DNA of 64,000 bases from Virgibacillus chiguensis (GCF_900129865.1 NZ_FQXD01000014.1:41950-105949), one strand, 5' to 3'. Shown: positions 9,400-17,943, counted from the first letter of the stretch. Numbers and translations: made by a program. The notes: generated by a model not told the origin, from the letters alone.

Positions 9400-9814
9400 C
9401 TAAAATAATTCTAAAACTATATCTGAGATTCTATGTCTTAATACTAATTGCGCTTTTCGAGCTTTTATACTGAGGTTTGCTAAATCTTCTGCTTGCTCTT
9501 CCCACGGTAAACCAGTCTCGTTTTCCAATTTTATGACTTCATCTTCCATCCATTCTGTAAAACTTTCATAAATTTGTTCCGCTTTCTCTTCTTTTCTAAA
9601 TGGTTCCGGTACTTGATAATTTAAATTGGCAATCCATGTTTGAAAAACGCTTTTACCATATTCGTCGAAGATCACTTGAAATTCAGCAAGTAAGTGGTCT
9701 ATAAGTTTTTCTGGAAACCTTTCCTCAGCCAGTTGTTGCTCTATGCTTTCGATGGTAATTCCTCTATATTTGTTAGCGAAATATTTATTACTTAAATATT
9801 CAGCTATTTTTCAT
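9400..9814 (-). pseudogene. Frameshifted hypothetical gene
   Basis: On the minus strand a good ribosome-binding site (AGAGGTG, complement of 9821-9827) lies 6 nt before an ATG at 9814. That frame stops after four codons. Removing one A from the A5 run (complement of 9807-9811), directly after the ATG, opens a continuous frame of 137 codons to the TAG at 9400. The predicted product starts MKIAEYLSNKYFANKYRG and is acidic and helical; no family is recognised. As written, only a 91-codon piece from a GTG at 9675 without a ribosome-binding site could be made. This may be a true pseudogene, slippage-controlled expression, or a homopolymer sequencing error. Confidence 0.65.
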
Positions 9815-9978
9815 TTAAATCACCTCTATGAATAAGTACGATGATTACGTAGTGAAAGTTTCAAAGAGGTGAATATTAGCGGGTTTTTAGGTGCTTATTT
9901 CACGTCGCGACTTATCAAGCAAGCCACTTTTATTTGGTAGGTTGGTGATATCGTGCTAAATTACAGCGAAAGAATAAC

Positions 9979-11427
9979 TTAATTCATACCAAAAGAAATC
10001 AATTTCTTTTCCATAAATTCTTCCATCCCGTGATGACCGCCTTCTTTCCCCAAGCCAGATTGTTTCACACCTCCAAATGGTGCTTCAGGTGTTGCAGGGA
10101 ATACGTCATTCACACCAACGATACCATAATCAAGCTTTTCAGATACACGAATGGCCGTGCTTGTATTTTCTGTAAAAACATAAGCGGCTAAACCATAGTC
10201 TGTATCGTTAGCTTTTGTAATGACTTCTGTCTCATCAGAGAACGGTTGAACTGGCAGTACAGGTCCAAACGTTTCTTCATGCATAATCTTCATATCCTCT
10301 GTTATGTTAGAAAGGATCGTTGGATTGAAATAACAATGAGAAAATCCTTGTTTGTGCCAACGCTCTCCTCCGTATTCGATAACTGCCCCTTTTGCAACGG
10401 CATCTTGCACATGTCCTTCTACTTTTTCGCATGCTTGTTCATTAATTAACGGGCCAATAGTTGTGCCATCTTCTAAACCATCGCCAATTTGGAATTTGGC
10501 AATCTTTTGTTTTAATAACTGGATGAAATCAGCAACCACTGATTCATGAACAAACAGCCGATTTGTACATATGCAAGTTTGCCCATTATTGCGGAACTTG
10601 CTTGCCAAAACAAGCGAAGCGGCTTTTGCTAAATTGGCATCGGGAAAAACGATACTTGGTGCATGCCCGCCTAATTCTAAAGAAAGCTTTTTTACATGAT
10701 CGGCACTTTCCCGCATTAAATGCTTTCCGACTGCTGTTGAACCTGTAAAGGTAAGTAGTCGAACTTCTTTATGTGTAAGTAATTGTTTACCAATTGCTTC
10801 TGCATCTCCTGTTACGAGGTTTACTACGCCTTTAGGTAAGCCGGCACGTTCAAAAATCTTCATAATTTCAATAGCAGATAATGGGGTCTCCGGTGCAGGT
10901 TTAAGTACAGCTGTACATCCTGCCGCTAATGCGGGTGCAAGTTTTCGCGTAATCATAGAAGATGGAAAGTTCCACGGGGTTATAGCACCAATGACACCAA
11001 CTGGTTGCGACATGACAACGAGTCTTTTCGCATTTGTCGATGAAGGAAGCCATTCCCCGTAATTTCTACTTGCTTCTTCGGCGTACCATAATAGAAATTG
11101 TGCTGCTCCTTTTACTTCTCCTACTGCTTCACGGAGTGGTTTACCTTGTTCCATTGTCAATATGTTTCCGAGTCGCTCCGCATCTTCTAACATTAGTTGC
11201 GAAGCCTTATAAAGAAATGATGCACGTTCTCTACCGGTTTTTTCACTCCATATAGGGAATGCTTGTAATGCTGCGTGGATTGCTTGCTTTGTTTCCTCTG
11301 CACCTGCATAAGCGACCGATGTGATTGCTTTTCCAGTAGCTGGATTATAAATAACTTCCGCCAAATTTTCGTTAATATCCTGCCACTCGCCATCAATAAA
11401 AACACTTTTTGTATAGGTATTGAACAT
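9979..11427 (-). CDS. gabD: GabD-type semialdehyde dehydrogenase, candidate glutarate-semialdehyde dehydrogenase
   Basis: This 482-residue aldehyde dehydrogenase has the length and pattern of the succinate/glutarate-semialdehyde dehydrogenase group (GabD/DavD). The general-base glutamate is in LELGGHAP (about E249) and the catalytic cysteine in NNGQTCICTNR (about C285). The ATG at 11427 follows GAGGAGG by 6 nt, which is preferred over in-frame starts farther upstream. It lies downstream of the acyl-CoA dehydrogenase gene on the same strand, separated by a repeat element. Here glutarate semialdehyde to glutarate is the fitting reaction. GABA-derived succinate semialdehyde is the main alternative substrate. 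Confidence 0.85.
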   Translation of the reverse strand: MFNTYTKSVFIDGEWQDINENLAEVIYNPATGKAITSVAYAGAEETKQAIHAALQAFPIWSEKTGRERASFLYKASQLMLEDAERLGNILTMEQGKPLREAVGEVKGAAQFLLWYAEEASRNYGEWLPSSTNAKRLVVMSQPVGVIGAITPWNFPSSMITRKLAPALAAGCTAVLKPAPETPLSAIEIMKIFERAGLPKGVVNLVTGDAEAIGKQLLTHKEVRLLTFTGSTAVGKHLMRESADHVKKLSLELGGHAPSIVFPDANLAKAASLVLASKFRNNGQTCICTNRLFVHESVVADFIQLLKQKIAKFQIGDGLEDGTTIGPLINEQACEKVEGHVQDAVAKGAVIEYGGERWHKQGFSHCYFNPTILSNITEDMKIMHEETFGPVLPVQPFSDETEVITKANDTDYGLAAYVFTENTSTAIRVSEKLDYGIVGVNDVFPATPEAPFGGVKQSGLGKEGGHHGMEEFMEKKLISFGMN

Positions 11428-11555
11428 AAAAGACCTCCTCATATAGGTTTTATTCATTGTAGGAAAGCTAAGCTTTATCATACAATCCAAGTTTTTCTAA
11501 CAAGTTAATAAAGTATAAAATTAGAGGCTTGTGTGAAAAAGGGAATGACTGAATA

Positions 11556-11765
11556 ACCACGTCCGGCTCCAGCACCCAGCAACTAGACAACTTCACTTCA
11601 TTGCCCTATCTTAATTCATCATCGGTTTGTCGCCTAAGAGGAAGGCCGACTAAGAACGGACTTGCCGCCCGACATCGGGATACCCCTGTTTTATGGCCTA
11701 TTGCTAGATCTTTCGTTAATTCGTTCCAGTCGCTACGTTGCTACACGGGCGCCTGAGCCTTTGTG
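11556..11765. repeat. TIR-bearing intergenic repeat, copy 1 (long form)
   Basis: The left end reads CGTCCGGCTCCAGC and CCAGCAACTAG; the right end reads TCCAGTCGCTACGTTGCTA and CGGGCGCCTGAGCC. The ends are imperfect inverted repeats of each other: GGCTC, GCGCCC, AGCAAC and CGACT blocks recur in reverse complement. This copy carries extra internal sequence (about 11629-11718) absent from the copies at 49567 and 63785. It abuts the stop codon of the minus-strand gene at 11768. Confidence 0.8.
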
Positions 11766-11767
11766 CA

Positions 11768-12988
11768 TCACTTTTTAATGGGGATACTTTCATTTTCTTT
11801 CCAAGCCGGCAACATTTTATAAAGTGGCTTATCATTACGGTAGCCAAGTACGTATTCAGCTTGCATAATCGTATGAATTTCTCTCGTTCCTTCATAAATG
11901 ACTGGTGCTTTTGAATTACGTAAATAACGCTCAACAGGGTATTCATCAGAGAACCCGTAAGCACCATGAATTTGTACAGCATCATCAGCAGCTTTATTTG
12001 CAAAATCGCAAGCTTGCCATTTAGCTAGAGAAGTTTCACGAGTATTGCGTTTCCCGGCATTTTTTAATTCTCCGGCACGATAAACGAGTAGGCGGCTCAT
12101 TTGTAGCCCAGCTTCCATGTTGGCAAGCATTTGTTGTACGAGTTGGTGTTTCCCTATTTCCTTACCAAAGGTGGATCGTTCATGGCAATAAGCTACACTT
12201 GCTTCTAAACAAGCCATAATTTGTCCGACTGCGCCTGCTGCTACTGTAAATCTACCGTTATCTAAAGCTGACATTGCAATTTTAAAACCTTCTCCTTCTT
12301 CTCCTAGGAGATTTTCTTTTGGAACTTTCACGTGGTCAAAAAAGATCTCTCCTGTATTCCCTGAACGAATGCCCAGTTTGCCTTTAATAGCTTGTGAAGA
12401 AAACCCTTCCCATTCTCTTTCTACAATAAATGCTGAAATCCCTTTATGTTTTTCTGATCGATCTTTTGTGTAGGCGAAAACAATGAAGTTGTCTGCTGTA
12501 TCGCATAAGGAAATCCACGTTTTTTGACCATTTAGTATATAGTAGTCGCCTTGTCGATAAGCGGTTGAATCCATTGCAGCAACATCTGACCCCGCGCCAG
12601 GCTCTGTTAGTCCAAATGCGCCAATTTTTACTCCTTTTGCTTGAGGGACTAAGTATTTCTGTTTTTGTTCTTCATTTGCCCATTGTAATAACGTCATGCT
12701 ATTTAAACCGGTGTGGACAGAAACAGCCGTACGAAATGCCGTATCTCCACGTTCCAATTCTTCACAAACAATGGCAAGTGCATTATAATCCATTCCACTA
12801 CCACCGTATTTCTCTGGTATGCACACACCCATTAATCCTAAATCAGCTAGTTTTTCTAAAATATCTGGGTCAAATTTTCCGTTTCGATCCCAATCGGCGA
12901 TATAAGGCATAATCTCTTTATCTGTAAATTGACGTACCGTATTGCGTAACATATTTTGTTCTTCCGTAAATTGAAAATCCATTTTCAT
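11768..12988 (-). CDS. Acyl-CoA dehydrogenase, candidate glutaryl-CoA dehydrogenase
   Basis: This 406-residue FAD enzyme has the full acyl-CoA dehydrogenase architecture. It shows an N-terminal helical domain, FGLTEPGAGSD near residue 130, a middle beta domain with GQKTWISL, and a C-terminal helical domain ending in APVIYEGTREIH. The catalytic base is the glutamate of YEGT near residue 365, the position used by glutaryl-CoA and short-chain enzymes. AAGGAG lies 5 nt before the ATG. It is 75 bp downstream of a class III CoA transferase gene, a pairing typical of dicarboxylate activation and then oxidation. Oxidative decarboxylation of glutaryl-CoA to crotonyl-CoA is inferred; a butyryl- or branched-chain-CoA substrate is possible. 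Confidence 0.85.
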   Translation of the reverse strand: MKMDFQFTEEQNMLRNTVRQFTDKEIMPYIADWDRNGKFDPDILEKLADLGLMGVCIPEKYGGSGMDYNALAIVCEELERGDTAFRTAVSVHTGLNSMTLLQWANEEQKQKYLVPQAKGVKIGAFGLTEPGAGSDVAAMDSTAYRQGDYYILNGQKTWISLCDTADNFIVFAYTKDRSEKHKGISAFIVEREWEGFSSQAIKGKLGIRSGNTGEIFFDHVKVPKENLLGEEGEGFKIAMSALDNGRFTVAAGAVGQIMACLEASVAYCHERSTFGKEIGKHQLVQQMLANMEAGLQMSRLLVYRAGELKNAGKRNTRETSLAKWQACDFANKAADDAVQIHGAYGFSDEYPVERYLRNSKAPVIYEGTREIHTIMQAEYVLGYRNDKPLYKMLPAWKENESIPIKK

Positions 12989-13063
12989 TACAACTCCTTT
13001 TAAATAGTGAATGTGTTTTTATAACGATGTTTTTTAAAAAATTTGCATAGGATTCAAAGATGG

Positions 13064-14200
13064 TTAATCATTTAAAAACATTTGATTATGTTCCCCCGCA
13101 TTTGGCGGGTGATATCGATACGATACAGGTGTACGAGATAGTTTTAACGGACTTCCAATTAAATGAATATCTCCAGCGGTTGGATGCTTCATTTGAACAA
13201 ACATGTCTCTAGCTAATAACTGTGAATCTCTTGCTACCTCAGCCAAATTTTGAATAGGACCACATGGAATAGATTGCTGTCTGCATTCTTTTAGCCAATA
13301 AGCCGTTGGTTGTTGTAAAAACAACTGCTGTAGTAGTCGTACTAACTCGTTTCTGTTCGCTACACGATCAGGATTGGTTTTAAATTTAGGATCTGTTTTT
13401 AAAGAAGCAGCACCAAGAATATCGCATAACATCTGAAACTGTCGGTCATTTCCAGCGGCTATGACCATTTCTCCATCTTTTGTATGAAACGTCTGATATG
13501 GAACGATGTTCGCATGCTGATTACCGAGCTGTGAGGGTATTTCTCCAGACATGAAATAGTTGCTTCCAATATTGACAAGTGCACTAACCGCTGCATCATA
13601 CAAGGCAATATCTAATTTTTGACCTTGCTTGGATTTAGATCTTTCTAGTAAAGCAGCTTGTATGCCTATCGTTGCATACATACCCGTTAAAACATCTGTG
13701 ATCGCAACTCCCATTTTTTGTGGGCCTGTTTGTTCATCACCAGTAATGCTCATCAGTCCACTCATAGCTTGAATAATAAAATCGTAACCAGGCAAATCTT
13801 TAAAGGGTCCTGTTTCCCCGAAACCAGTAATCGAACAATAAATTAATTTTGGGTTAATGGAGGATAATGTGTGATAACTTAATCCGAAACGCTCCATTGT
13901 ACCTGTTTTAAAATTATGAATGATAACGTCGCTCTCTTTAACCAGTTGTTTAATTTTTTCCGCACCTGATGCCGATTTTAGGTCAAGAGTAATACTTTTC
14001 TTATTACGATTTGCACATAAATAATATGCACTCACTTCTTCTTGAAAAGGAGGACCCCATTTACGTGTTTCATCACTTCCACCAGGCGCTTCCACTTTAA
14101 TAATTTCTGCACCTAAATCGCCCATAATCATGGTGCAATATGGCCCTGCCAATACTCTAGATAAATCTAGAACACGAATATGTTCCAAAGCTCCTGCCAT
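13064..14200 (-). CDS. Class III CoA transferase (CaiB/BaiF family), candidate glutarate CoA transferase
   Basis: This 378-residue protein begins with the family signature LEHIRVLDLSRVLAGPYCTM and contains RNKKSITLDLK and PGYDFIIQAMSGLMSITG. The acyl-accepting aspartate falls at D169 (VAITDVLTGMYA), the same number as in formyl-CoA transferase. The ATG at 14200 follows GGAGGGA by 5 nt; an upstream ATG at 14248 lacks a ribosome-binding site. It is the first gene of the minus-strand operon, behind a promoter and structured leader. Transfer of CoA from succinyl-CoA to glutarate fits the neighbouring dehydrogenase genes. Confidence 0.88.
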   Translation of the reverse strand: MAGALEHIRVLDLSRVLAGPYCTMIMGDLGAEIIKVEAPGGSDETRKWGPPFQEEVSAYYLCANRNKKSITLDLKSASGAEKIKQLVKESDVIIHNFKTGTMERFGLSYHTLSSINPKLIYCSITGFGETGPFKDLPGYDFIIQAMSGLMSITGDEQTGPQKMGVAITDVLTGMYATIGIQAALLERSKSKQGQKLDIALYDAAVSALVNIGSNYFMSGEIPSQLGNQHANIVPYQTFHTKDGEMVIAAGNDRQFQMLCDILGAASLKTDPKFKTNPDRVANRNELVRLLQQLFLQQPTAYWLKECRQQSIPCGPIQNLAEVARDSQLLARDMFVQMKHPTAGDIHLIGSPLKLSRTPVSYRYHPPNAGEHNQMFLND

Positions 14201-14283
14201 GCTTTCCCTCCTTCTAATACATATTTTGACTGAAACGCTTGCATGCATGGAATATTCGTAACCGCTATACTTTCTGATCGTAT

Positions 14284-14342
14284 AAAAAAAGCCAGTTCAA
14301 TTTAAATTACAAACGACTGTAATTTAAATATGAACTGGCTTT
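14284..14342 (-). terminator. Intrinsic terminator in the leader of the CoA-transferase operon
   Basis: On the minus strand AAGCCAGTTCA...TTTAAATTACA pairs with TGTAATTTAAATTGAACTGGCTT, giving about 23 base pairs with one bulge and a 6-nt loop, followed by seven T residues (complement of 14284-14290). It lies upstream of the coding start at 14200, so it would end transcription before the operon unless prevented. It also sits far downstream of the mreBH stop (14626), with a separate promoter in between. Confidence 0.85.
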
Positions 14343-14431
14343 CGCCTGCTTAGACAACTCTGGAATGGAGTTGTAGTCAGGCTAGGCAGTAAGTTGATAG
14401 GAATTATTTAGTAGGAGTAAATAATTTCTTA
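14343..14431 (-). ncRNA. Structured 5' leader, candidate riboswitch or attenuator
   Basis: This is the transcribed region between the promoter at 14438-14466 and the terminator at 14284-14342. One hairpin pairs complements of 14401-14410 and 14418-14428 around a CTCCTAC loop. A second pairs ACAACTC with GAGTTGT (14354-14374) inside a GCCTG/CAGGC outer stem (14344-14382). It matches no riboswitch class I recognise: no T-box ACCGCG motif, lysine, glycine, TPP or SAM element. The design of promoter, folded domain, terminator and catabolic operon suggests ligand- or protein-dependent attenuation. Confidence 0.5.
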
Positions 14432-14437
14432 TTTTTC

Positions 14438-14466
14438 AGTATACTACAAATAGAATGAAATGTAAA
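14438..14466 (-). promoter_or_regulatory. Sigma-A promoter of the CoA-transferase/acyl-CoA-dehydrogenase operon
   Basis: On the minus strand TTTACA (complement of 14461-14466) and TATACT (complement of 14438-14443) are separated by exactly 17 nt. Initiation near 14431 would give a leader of about 230 nt before the coding start. Confidence 0.8.
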
Positions 14467-14489
14467 CGATTGCTTGTAAGGTTTTATAT

Positions 14490-14536
14490 GGTGCCGTAAT
14501 CTCCTTATTCATAATAAGAAAAGAGGAAACGGCACC
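14490..14536. other. Cruciform-like hairpin downstream of mreBH
   Basis: GGTGCCGT (14490-14497) pairs with ACGGCACC (14529-14536), with an inner CTTATT/AATAAG stem. No T-run follows on the minus strand, so its use as the mreBH terminator is uncertain. Confidence 0.5.
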
Positions 14537-14625
14537 AACATAGTAGCTTCATTTAGAAACGGTATACAAACATTTCCTAGAAATGAAAGCAGAACAGTGT
14601 ACAAATATCGAACGAGGAGTCCCCA

Positions 14626-15633
14626 TTATTTAGTAGCTTTTTGTAATTTATGAATCATTTTTAAAGAGCGTCCTGTTCCTATTGCAACAGACTCCAAAGG
14701 ATTAGGTGCTAGGTGAACAGGCACAATCAACTCATGAGATAACCACTCCTGCATACCTTGTAGCAAAGCTCCACCTCCTGTAAGTACAATGCCGTGATCT
14801 ACAATATCACCACTTAACTCAGGAGGACAGTTCTCTAATGTGGTACGAATAGCTCCTAATACTTGTTCCAATGATTCTTTTAAAGCAAGATAAACTTCCT
14901 TGGAAGTAATGGTAAGCGTCTTTGGTAAGCCAGTAACCATATCACGACCGCGAATTTCCATTGTCTTTTCTTTATGGTTTGGATGTGCATAACCTATCTC
15001 CATTTTTATATTTTCTGCTGTTCGTTCACCAATAAGAATGTTATAGTTTTTGCGGATATGATGAATAATTTCTTCATCCATTTTATCTCCGCCAACTCGA
15101 ACAGAATTGCAGGACACGACGCCGCCGAAAGATATAATACCGACTTCCGAAGTACCTCCACCAATGTCAACAACTACATTGGCGACCGGCTCATCAACAG
15201 GTAAATCCGCTCCAATAGCAGCGGCGATTGGCTCTTCAATTAAGTGAACTTGTTTTGCACCGTAGCTTGATACTGCATTATGGATAGCTCTTCGTTCTAC
15301 AGTCGTGCTTCCTGATGGTGTACATACGACAACAACAGGTTTACGCATGGACATACCAATTTGCTTGCTTACTTTTTTTAAAAACGCTTTTAACATTTGG
15401 GATGTAACATCATAATCCGCAATCACGCCGTCTTTTAATGGTCGGATAGGAATGATGTTCTGTGGTGTTTTTCCGACCATTTCTTTTGCCTCAGTACCTA
15501 CTGCCACTACTTGTTTTGTATTTACATCAATAGCAACAACAGATGGTTCATTTAATACAATTCCTTTTGATTTCGTGTATATTAAAATGTTTGCGGTTCC
15601 TAAATCAATTCCAACTTCTGCAGTAGAAAACAT
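14626..15633 (-). CDS. mreBH: MreB-family cell-shape protein, MreBH-like
   Basis: This 335-residue bacterial actin has the phosphate-1 loop [13 protein letters not shown] at the N terminus, [14 protein letters not shown] as phosphate-2, and the adenosine motif [13 protein letters not shown] near residue 285. It lacks the membrane-binding extension of some MreBs. Its length equals B. subtilis MreBH, and it stands alone rather than with mreCD or spoIIID-mbl, which favours MreBH. The protein polymerises under the membrane and guides lateral-wall synthesis and hydrolases such as LytE. GGAGGA lies 7 nt before the ATG at 15633; an upstream ATG at 15657 has no such site. MreB or Mbl paralogy is the alternative. 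Confidence 0.85.
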   Translation of the reverse strand: MFSTAEVGIDLGTANILIYTKSKGIVLNEPSVVAIDVNTKQVVAVGTEAKEMVGKTPQNIIPIRPLKDGVIADYDVTSQMLKAFLKKVSKQIGMSMRKPVVVVCTPSGSTTVERRAIHNAVSSYGAKQVHLIEEPIAAAIGADLPVDEPVANVVVDIGGGTSEVGIISFGGVVSCNSVRVGGDKMDEEIIHHIRKNYNILIGERTAENIKMEIGYAHPNHKEKTMEIRGRDMVTGLPKTLTITSKEVYLALKESLEQVLGAIRTTLENCPPELSGDIVDHGIVLTGGGALLQGMQEWLSHELIVPVHLAPNPLESVAIGTGRSLKMIHKLQKATK

Positions 15634-15694
15634 AATTGAATCCTCCAATAAATACATTTTTCTTTTTATACTAATTAAGAAAGCATAAAAGTTT

Positions 15695-15720
15695 AAAGGT
15701 TTATAGTATAAGCAAAACTA
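15695..15720. repeat. Short dispersed repeat, right block
   Basis: GGTTTATAGTATAAGCAAAAC matches the right block of the family. The left CTATAGGAAAGT block is missing. It borders the nested palindrome at 15729-15847. Confidence 0.6.
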
Positions 15721-15728
15721 CGATTTGC

Positions 15729-15847
15729 GCTATAAAGAATATCATGGATATAAGGTGCTGTATGACTTTTGCTTCAAGTATTGGAAATACTTAACTAGGT
15801 TAGATAACAGCACCTAACCCTACTTGTTTAAAGATGCACTTTATAGC
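15729..15847. repeat. Nested inverted-repeat element
   Basis: Three concentric pairs fold this 119 bp stretch. GCTATAAAG (15729-15737) pairs with CTTTATAGC (15839-15847), AGGTGCTGT (15753-15761) with ACAGCACCT (15807-15815), and AAGTATT (15776-15782) with AATACTT (15786-15792) around GGA. No coding frame is present. The remainder of the mreBH/CAP intergenic region (15931-16323) is AT-rich and shows nothing I can name. Confidence 0.65.
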
Positions 15848-15899
15848 ATTCTCTTAATTTTTACCATTTTAGGGGGTAGCTGGACAAGTGTTAGTTTAC

Positions 15900-15930
15900 A
15901 TTATAGGAAAGTTTATAGTATAAGAAAAAC
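15900..15930. repeat. Short dispersed repeat
   Basis: ATTATAGGAAAGTTTATAG and TATAGTATAAGAAAAAC place both blocks back to back. It lies just outside the nested palindrome. Confidence 0.7.
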
Positions 15931-16341
15931 GAACATCTCCCAAAAATACTTGGCAAAAAGCTGGTGCTTCTATCCAACATGACATGATAACATGAACTAA
16001 CATGCCAGTCAGCCACTTCATGTTAAAAATCTATTATACTATATTTTTTATCTATCGGGGGAATAGGAGCGTAACAATTTCATTACAGATTGTCAGGTTT
16101 TGTAATATAAGCTCGAACATTTCAAGTGTGTCAATACTAAATTTAATGAAATGTTTTCCTAGAGGTTGAAAATTTGCCATTTTTTTTGCCTATAAGCAAA
16201 TAATAGTTCCTTATGTCTCAAGACTTGATTATATAGACAAATATGAATAACTGTTTTTGGAAATCGATGGCATAATTATTACAAAAAATCCATGCTATGA
16301 TGAATTTGCACAAAACAAAACCAGAGGGAGTGTATACAAAC

Positions 16342-17202
16342 ATGTTTAAGAAAGTAGCTGTTACCGTAGCTATATCATCAGCTTTATTATTTGGTGGAGC
16401 TTTATCAGCCTCAGCAGATACGATGTCTAAAGATAACTCACAATGTCAGTACAAAGTCTACTATTCTATAAATGGTAATTGGCAAAGTATTTCTGAAAAT
16501 AATATAAATCAATTGCTTCAGAAGTATATGAGTAATATGCAACGTTATGGAAAAAAAATAGATTGGAATAATGTTCATATAGAAAAACAAGAAGCTAACA
16601 AGGAAAATGCTAATCAAGCAGCAGATAAGCAAGATAAAAAAGAAGCAAATCAATCAACACCAGAACAACCAAAGCAAGTAGAACAGAAACCAAAAGAACA
16701 AACACCTGCAGAACAACCTGCAGAGAAGCCCGCACAACAAAAACCTGTACAACAAGAAAAACCAAGTAATCAACAAGCGCAAGAGAAAGAGCAGCAAGAG
16801 CCTTCTCAAGCAGATAAAAGCGAGTTAAGTCAATTTGAGCAGGAAGTTGTTGATTTAACGAATCAAGAAAGAGCAAAACAAGGTTTACCTGCACTAAAAA
16901 TAGATACAGAGCTTAGCAAAGTGGCACGTGCAAAGTCTAAAGATATGGCAGCAAGTGGATATTTTGCTCATAATAGCCCAACATACGGCTCTCCATTTGA
17001 TATGATGAAACAATTTGGGGTTAGCTATTCCACAGCAGGAGAAAACATTGCAAAAGGGCAGCGTAGCCCGCAAGAAGTAGTCAATGCTTGGATGAATAGC
17101 CAAGGACACCGTGAAAATATTATGAATGCTAAGTTTACACATATCGGTGTTGGTTATGTAGAGCAAGGCAACCATTGGACACAACAGTTTATTGATAAAT
17201 AA
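16342..17202 (+). CDS. Secreted CAP-domain protein (YkwD-like)
   Basis: This 286-residue exported protein has a Sec signal peptide (FKKVAVTVAISSALLFGGA, cleavage after ASA near residue 24). A low-complexity linker rich in Glu, Gln, Pro and Lys follows (about 75-175), then a C-terminal CAP/SCP domain. CAP landmarks are HNSPTYGSPFDMM, GENIAKGQ, HRENIMN and HIGVGY, including the two conserved histidines. GAGGGAGTG lies about 10 nt before the ATG at 16342. Such proteins occur in sporulating bacilli, often at the cell or spore surface; the biochemical role is not established. A strong terminator follows, so it is monocistronic. Confidence 0.88.
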   Translation: MFKKVAVTVAISSALLFGGALSASADTMSKDNSQCQYKVYYSINGNWQSISENNINQLLQKYMSNMQRYGKKIDWNNVHIEKQEANKENANQAADKQDKKEANQSTPEQPKQVEQKPKEQTPAEQPAEKPAQQKPVQQEKPSNQQAQEKEQQEPSQADKSELSQFEQEVVDLTNQERAKQGLPALKIDTELSKVARAKSKDMAASGYFAHNSPTYGSPFDMMKQFGVSYSTAGENIAKGQRSPQEVVNAWMNSQGHRENIMNAKFTHIGVGYVEQGNHWTQQFIDK

Positions 17203-17223
17203 TATATCATTCTTTATATGTTT

Positions 17224-17262
17224 AGCTTGTAGAGAAACAACTCGTTTCCTACAAGCTTTTTT
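17224..17262 (+). terminator. Terminator of the CAP-protein gene
   Basis: GCTTGTAG and GAAAC pair with GTTTC and CTACAAGC, leaving a short loop, followed by six T residues. Confidence 0.85.
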
Positions 17263-17610
17263 CTGCGTGGTTTTGCTGATGTGCCTCTTCAATAGAACGA
17301 GGAAATCTACGACAGCAAAACACGACAAGCAACTTCGAGGTGTCTTCGTATTTTTATTCGAATGCTCGCGCTAAGAGTGAGCGATAAAAGAGCTCTCCAC
17401 TGCTATAATGAGAAAGGTTGCCCAAGCTGATGTCCGGAAGAAAAGGGCATCCTTAGTAGATAAGACAAGCTTATTACATACAAAGTGTGTATGCACCCAT
17501 ACCTTGTTAAACTTTTCCAATAAGAATAGTTGTGATTTTATCATGTTAAACCTACTATTAAATTGGTATAATAAGGAAAAAGGCGAGGTGATAGCATTTT
17601 TACGAGAAAG
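17263..17610. other. Gap with no convincing gene
   Basis: A 68-codon frame at 17408-17614 lacks a ribosome-binding site and has cysteine- and leucine-rich random-looking composition, so it is not called. A GAGCGATAAA word near 17379 recalls the tandem repeat at the left edge. The end (17581-17592) holds AGGCGAGGTGAT, a possible ribosome-binding site for the broken gene that follows. Confidence 0.5.
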
Positions 17611-17753
17611 ATGATAACGGTTAGTGTATTCGTTATTGGTACGTTTTCTATTATGAAGTTTCGTTGGATTTCAATTGGTTCGAAAGTATAGTTGGAAGTC
17701 TAGTAGCTGCTTGTATTTTCTTAATGACGCAACCCAAACCAGATGAGGAATAA
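17611..17753 (+). pseudogene. Apparently frameshifted small membrane-protein gene
   Basis: An ATG at 17611 opens a hydrophobic N terminus (MITVSVFVIGTFSI) that continues for only 26 codons. One base after the ATT at 17650-17652, another frame reads YEVSLDFNWFESIVGS and then a second hydrophobic helix ending PKPDEE at the TAA at 17751. One inserted T near 17652 would join them into a 47-residue two-helix protein. The TAA sits inside the AAGGAGG of the next gene, as expected for translational coupling. Both halves look protein-like, but no family is recognised and the call could be coincidence. Confidence 0.4.
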
Positions 17754-17766
17754 GGAGGAAATAAAT

Positions 17767-17943
17767 GTGTTACGTGTGAAGAAATTCTTTTTGAACTCAA
17801 TATTTTCCTCCTCTATCATGTTATGTATTTTAATAACCATGATATTTTTTGAACTACAGACGTGGATGTATTTAATCATAATTGGTGTTGCAATAATAAC
17901 GATCCTTTTAAAGTTAATGATTTACATAAAAGAAGAATATTAA
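17767..17943 (+). CDS. Small two-helix membrane protein
   Basis: This 58-residue product from a GTG start has AAGGAGG 8 nt upstream. It has a basic N terminus, then two hydrophobic segments (about 10-27 and 33-52), and ends in KEEY. No family is recognised. It follows the broken small gene directly, so the two were probably one operon. Size and topology resemble many unnamed Bacillaceae membrane peptides. Confidence 0.5.
   Translation: MLRVKKFFLNSIFSSSIMLCILITMIFFELQTWMYLIIIGVAIITILLKLMIYIKEEY

Noticed and set aside
14282-14431. T-box or other known riboswitch in the CoA-transferase leader
   Set aside because: No ACCGCG-type T-box antiterminator and no glycine, lysine, SAM, TPP or purine landmarks. 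It is kept as an unidentified leader instead.
16540-16830. Repeat array in the CAP-protein gene
   Set aside because: The AACCA/CAACA-rich stretch encodes a Gln/Lys/Pro/Glu linker inside an open frame; it is low-complexity coding sequence, not a separate repeat element.
17408-17614. 68-codon plus-strand frame
   Set aside because: No ribosome-binding site and atypical composition; its end only overlaps the start of the broken small gene at 17611.
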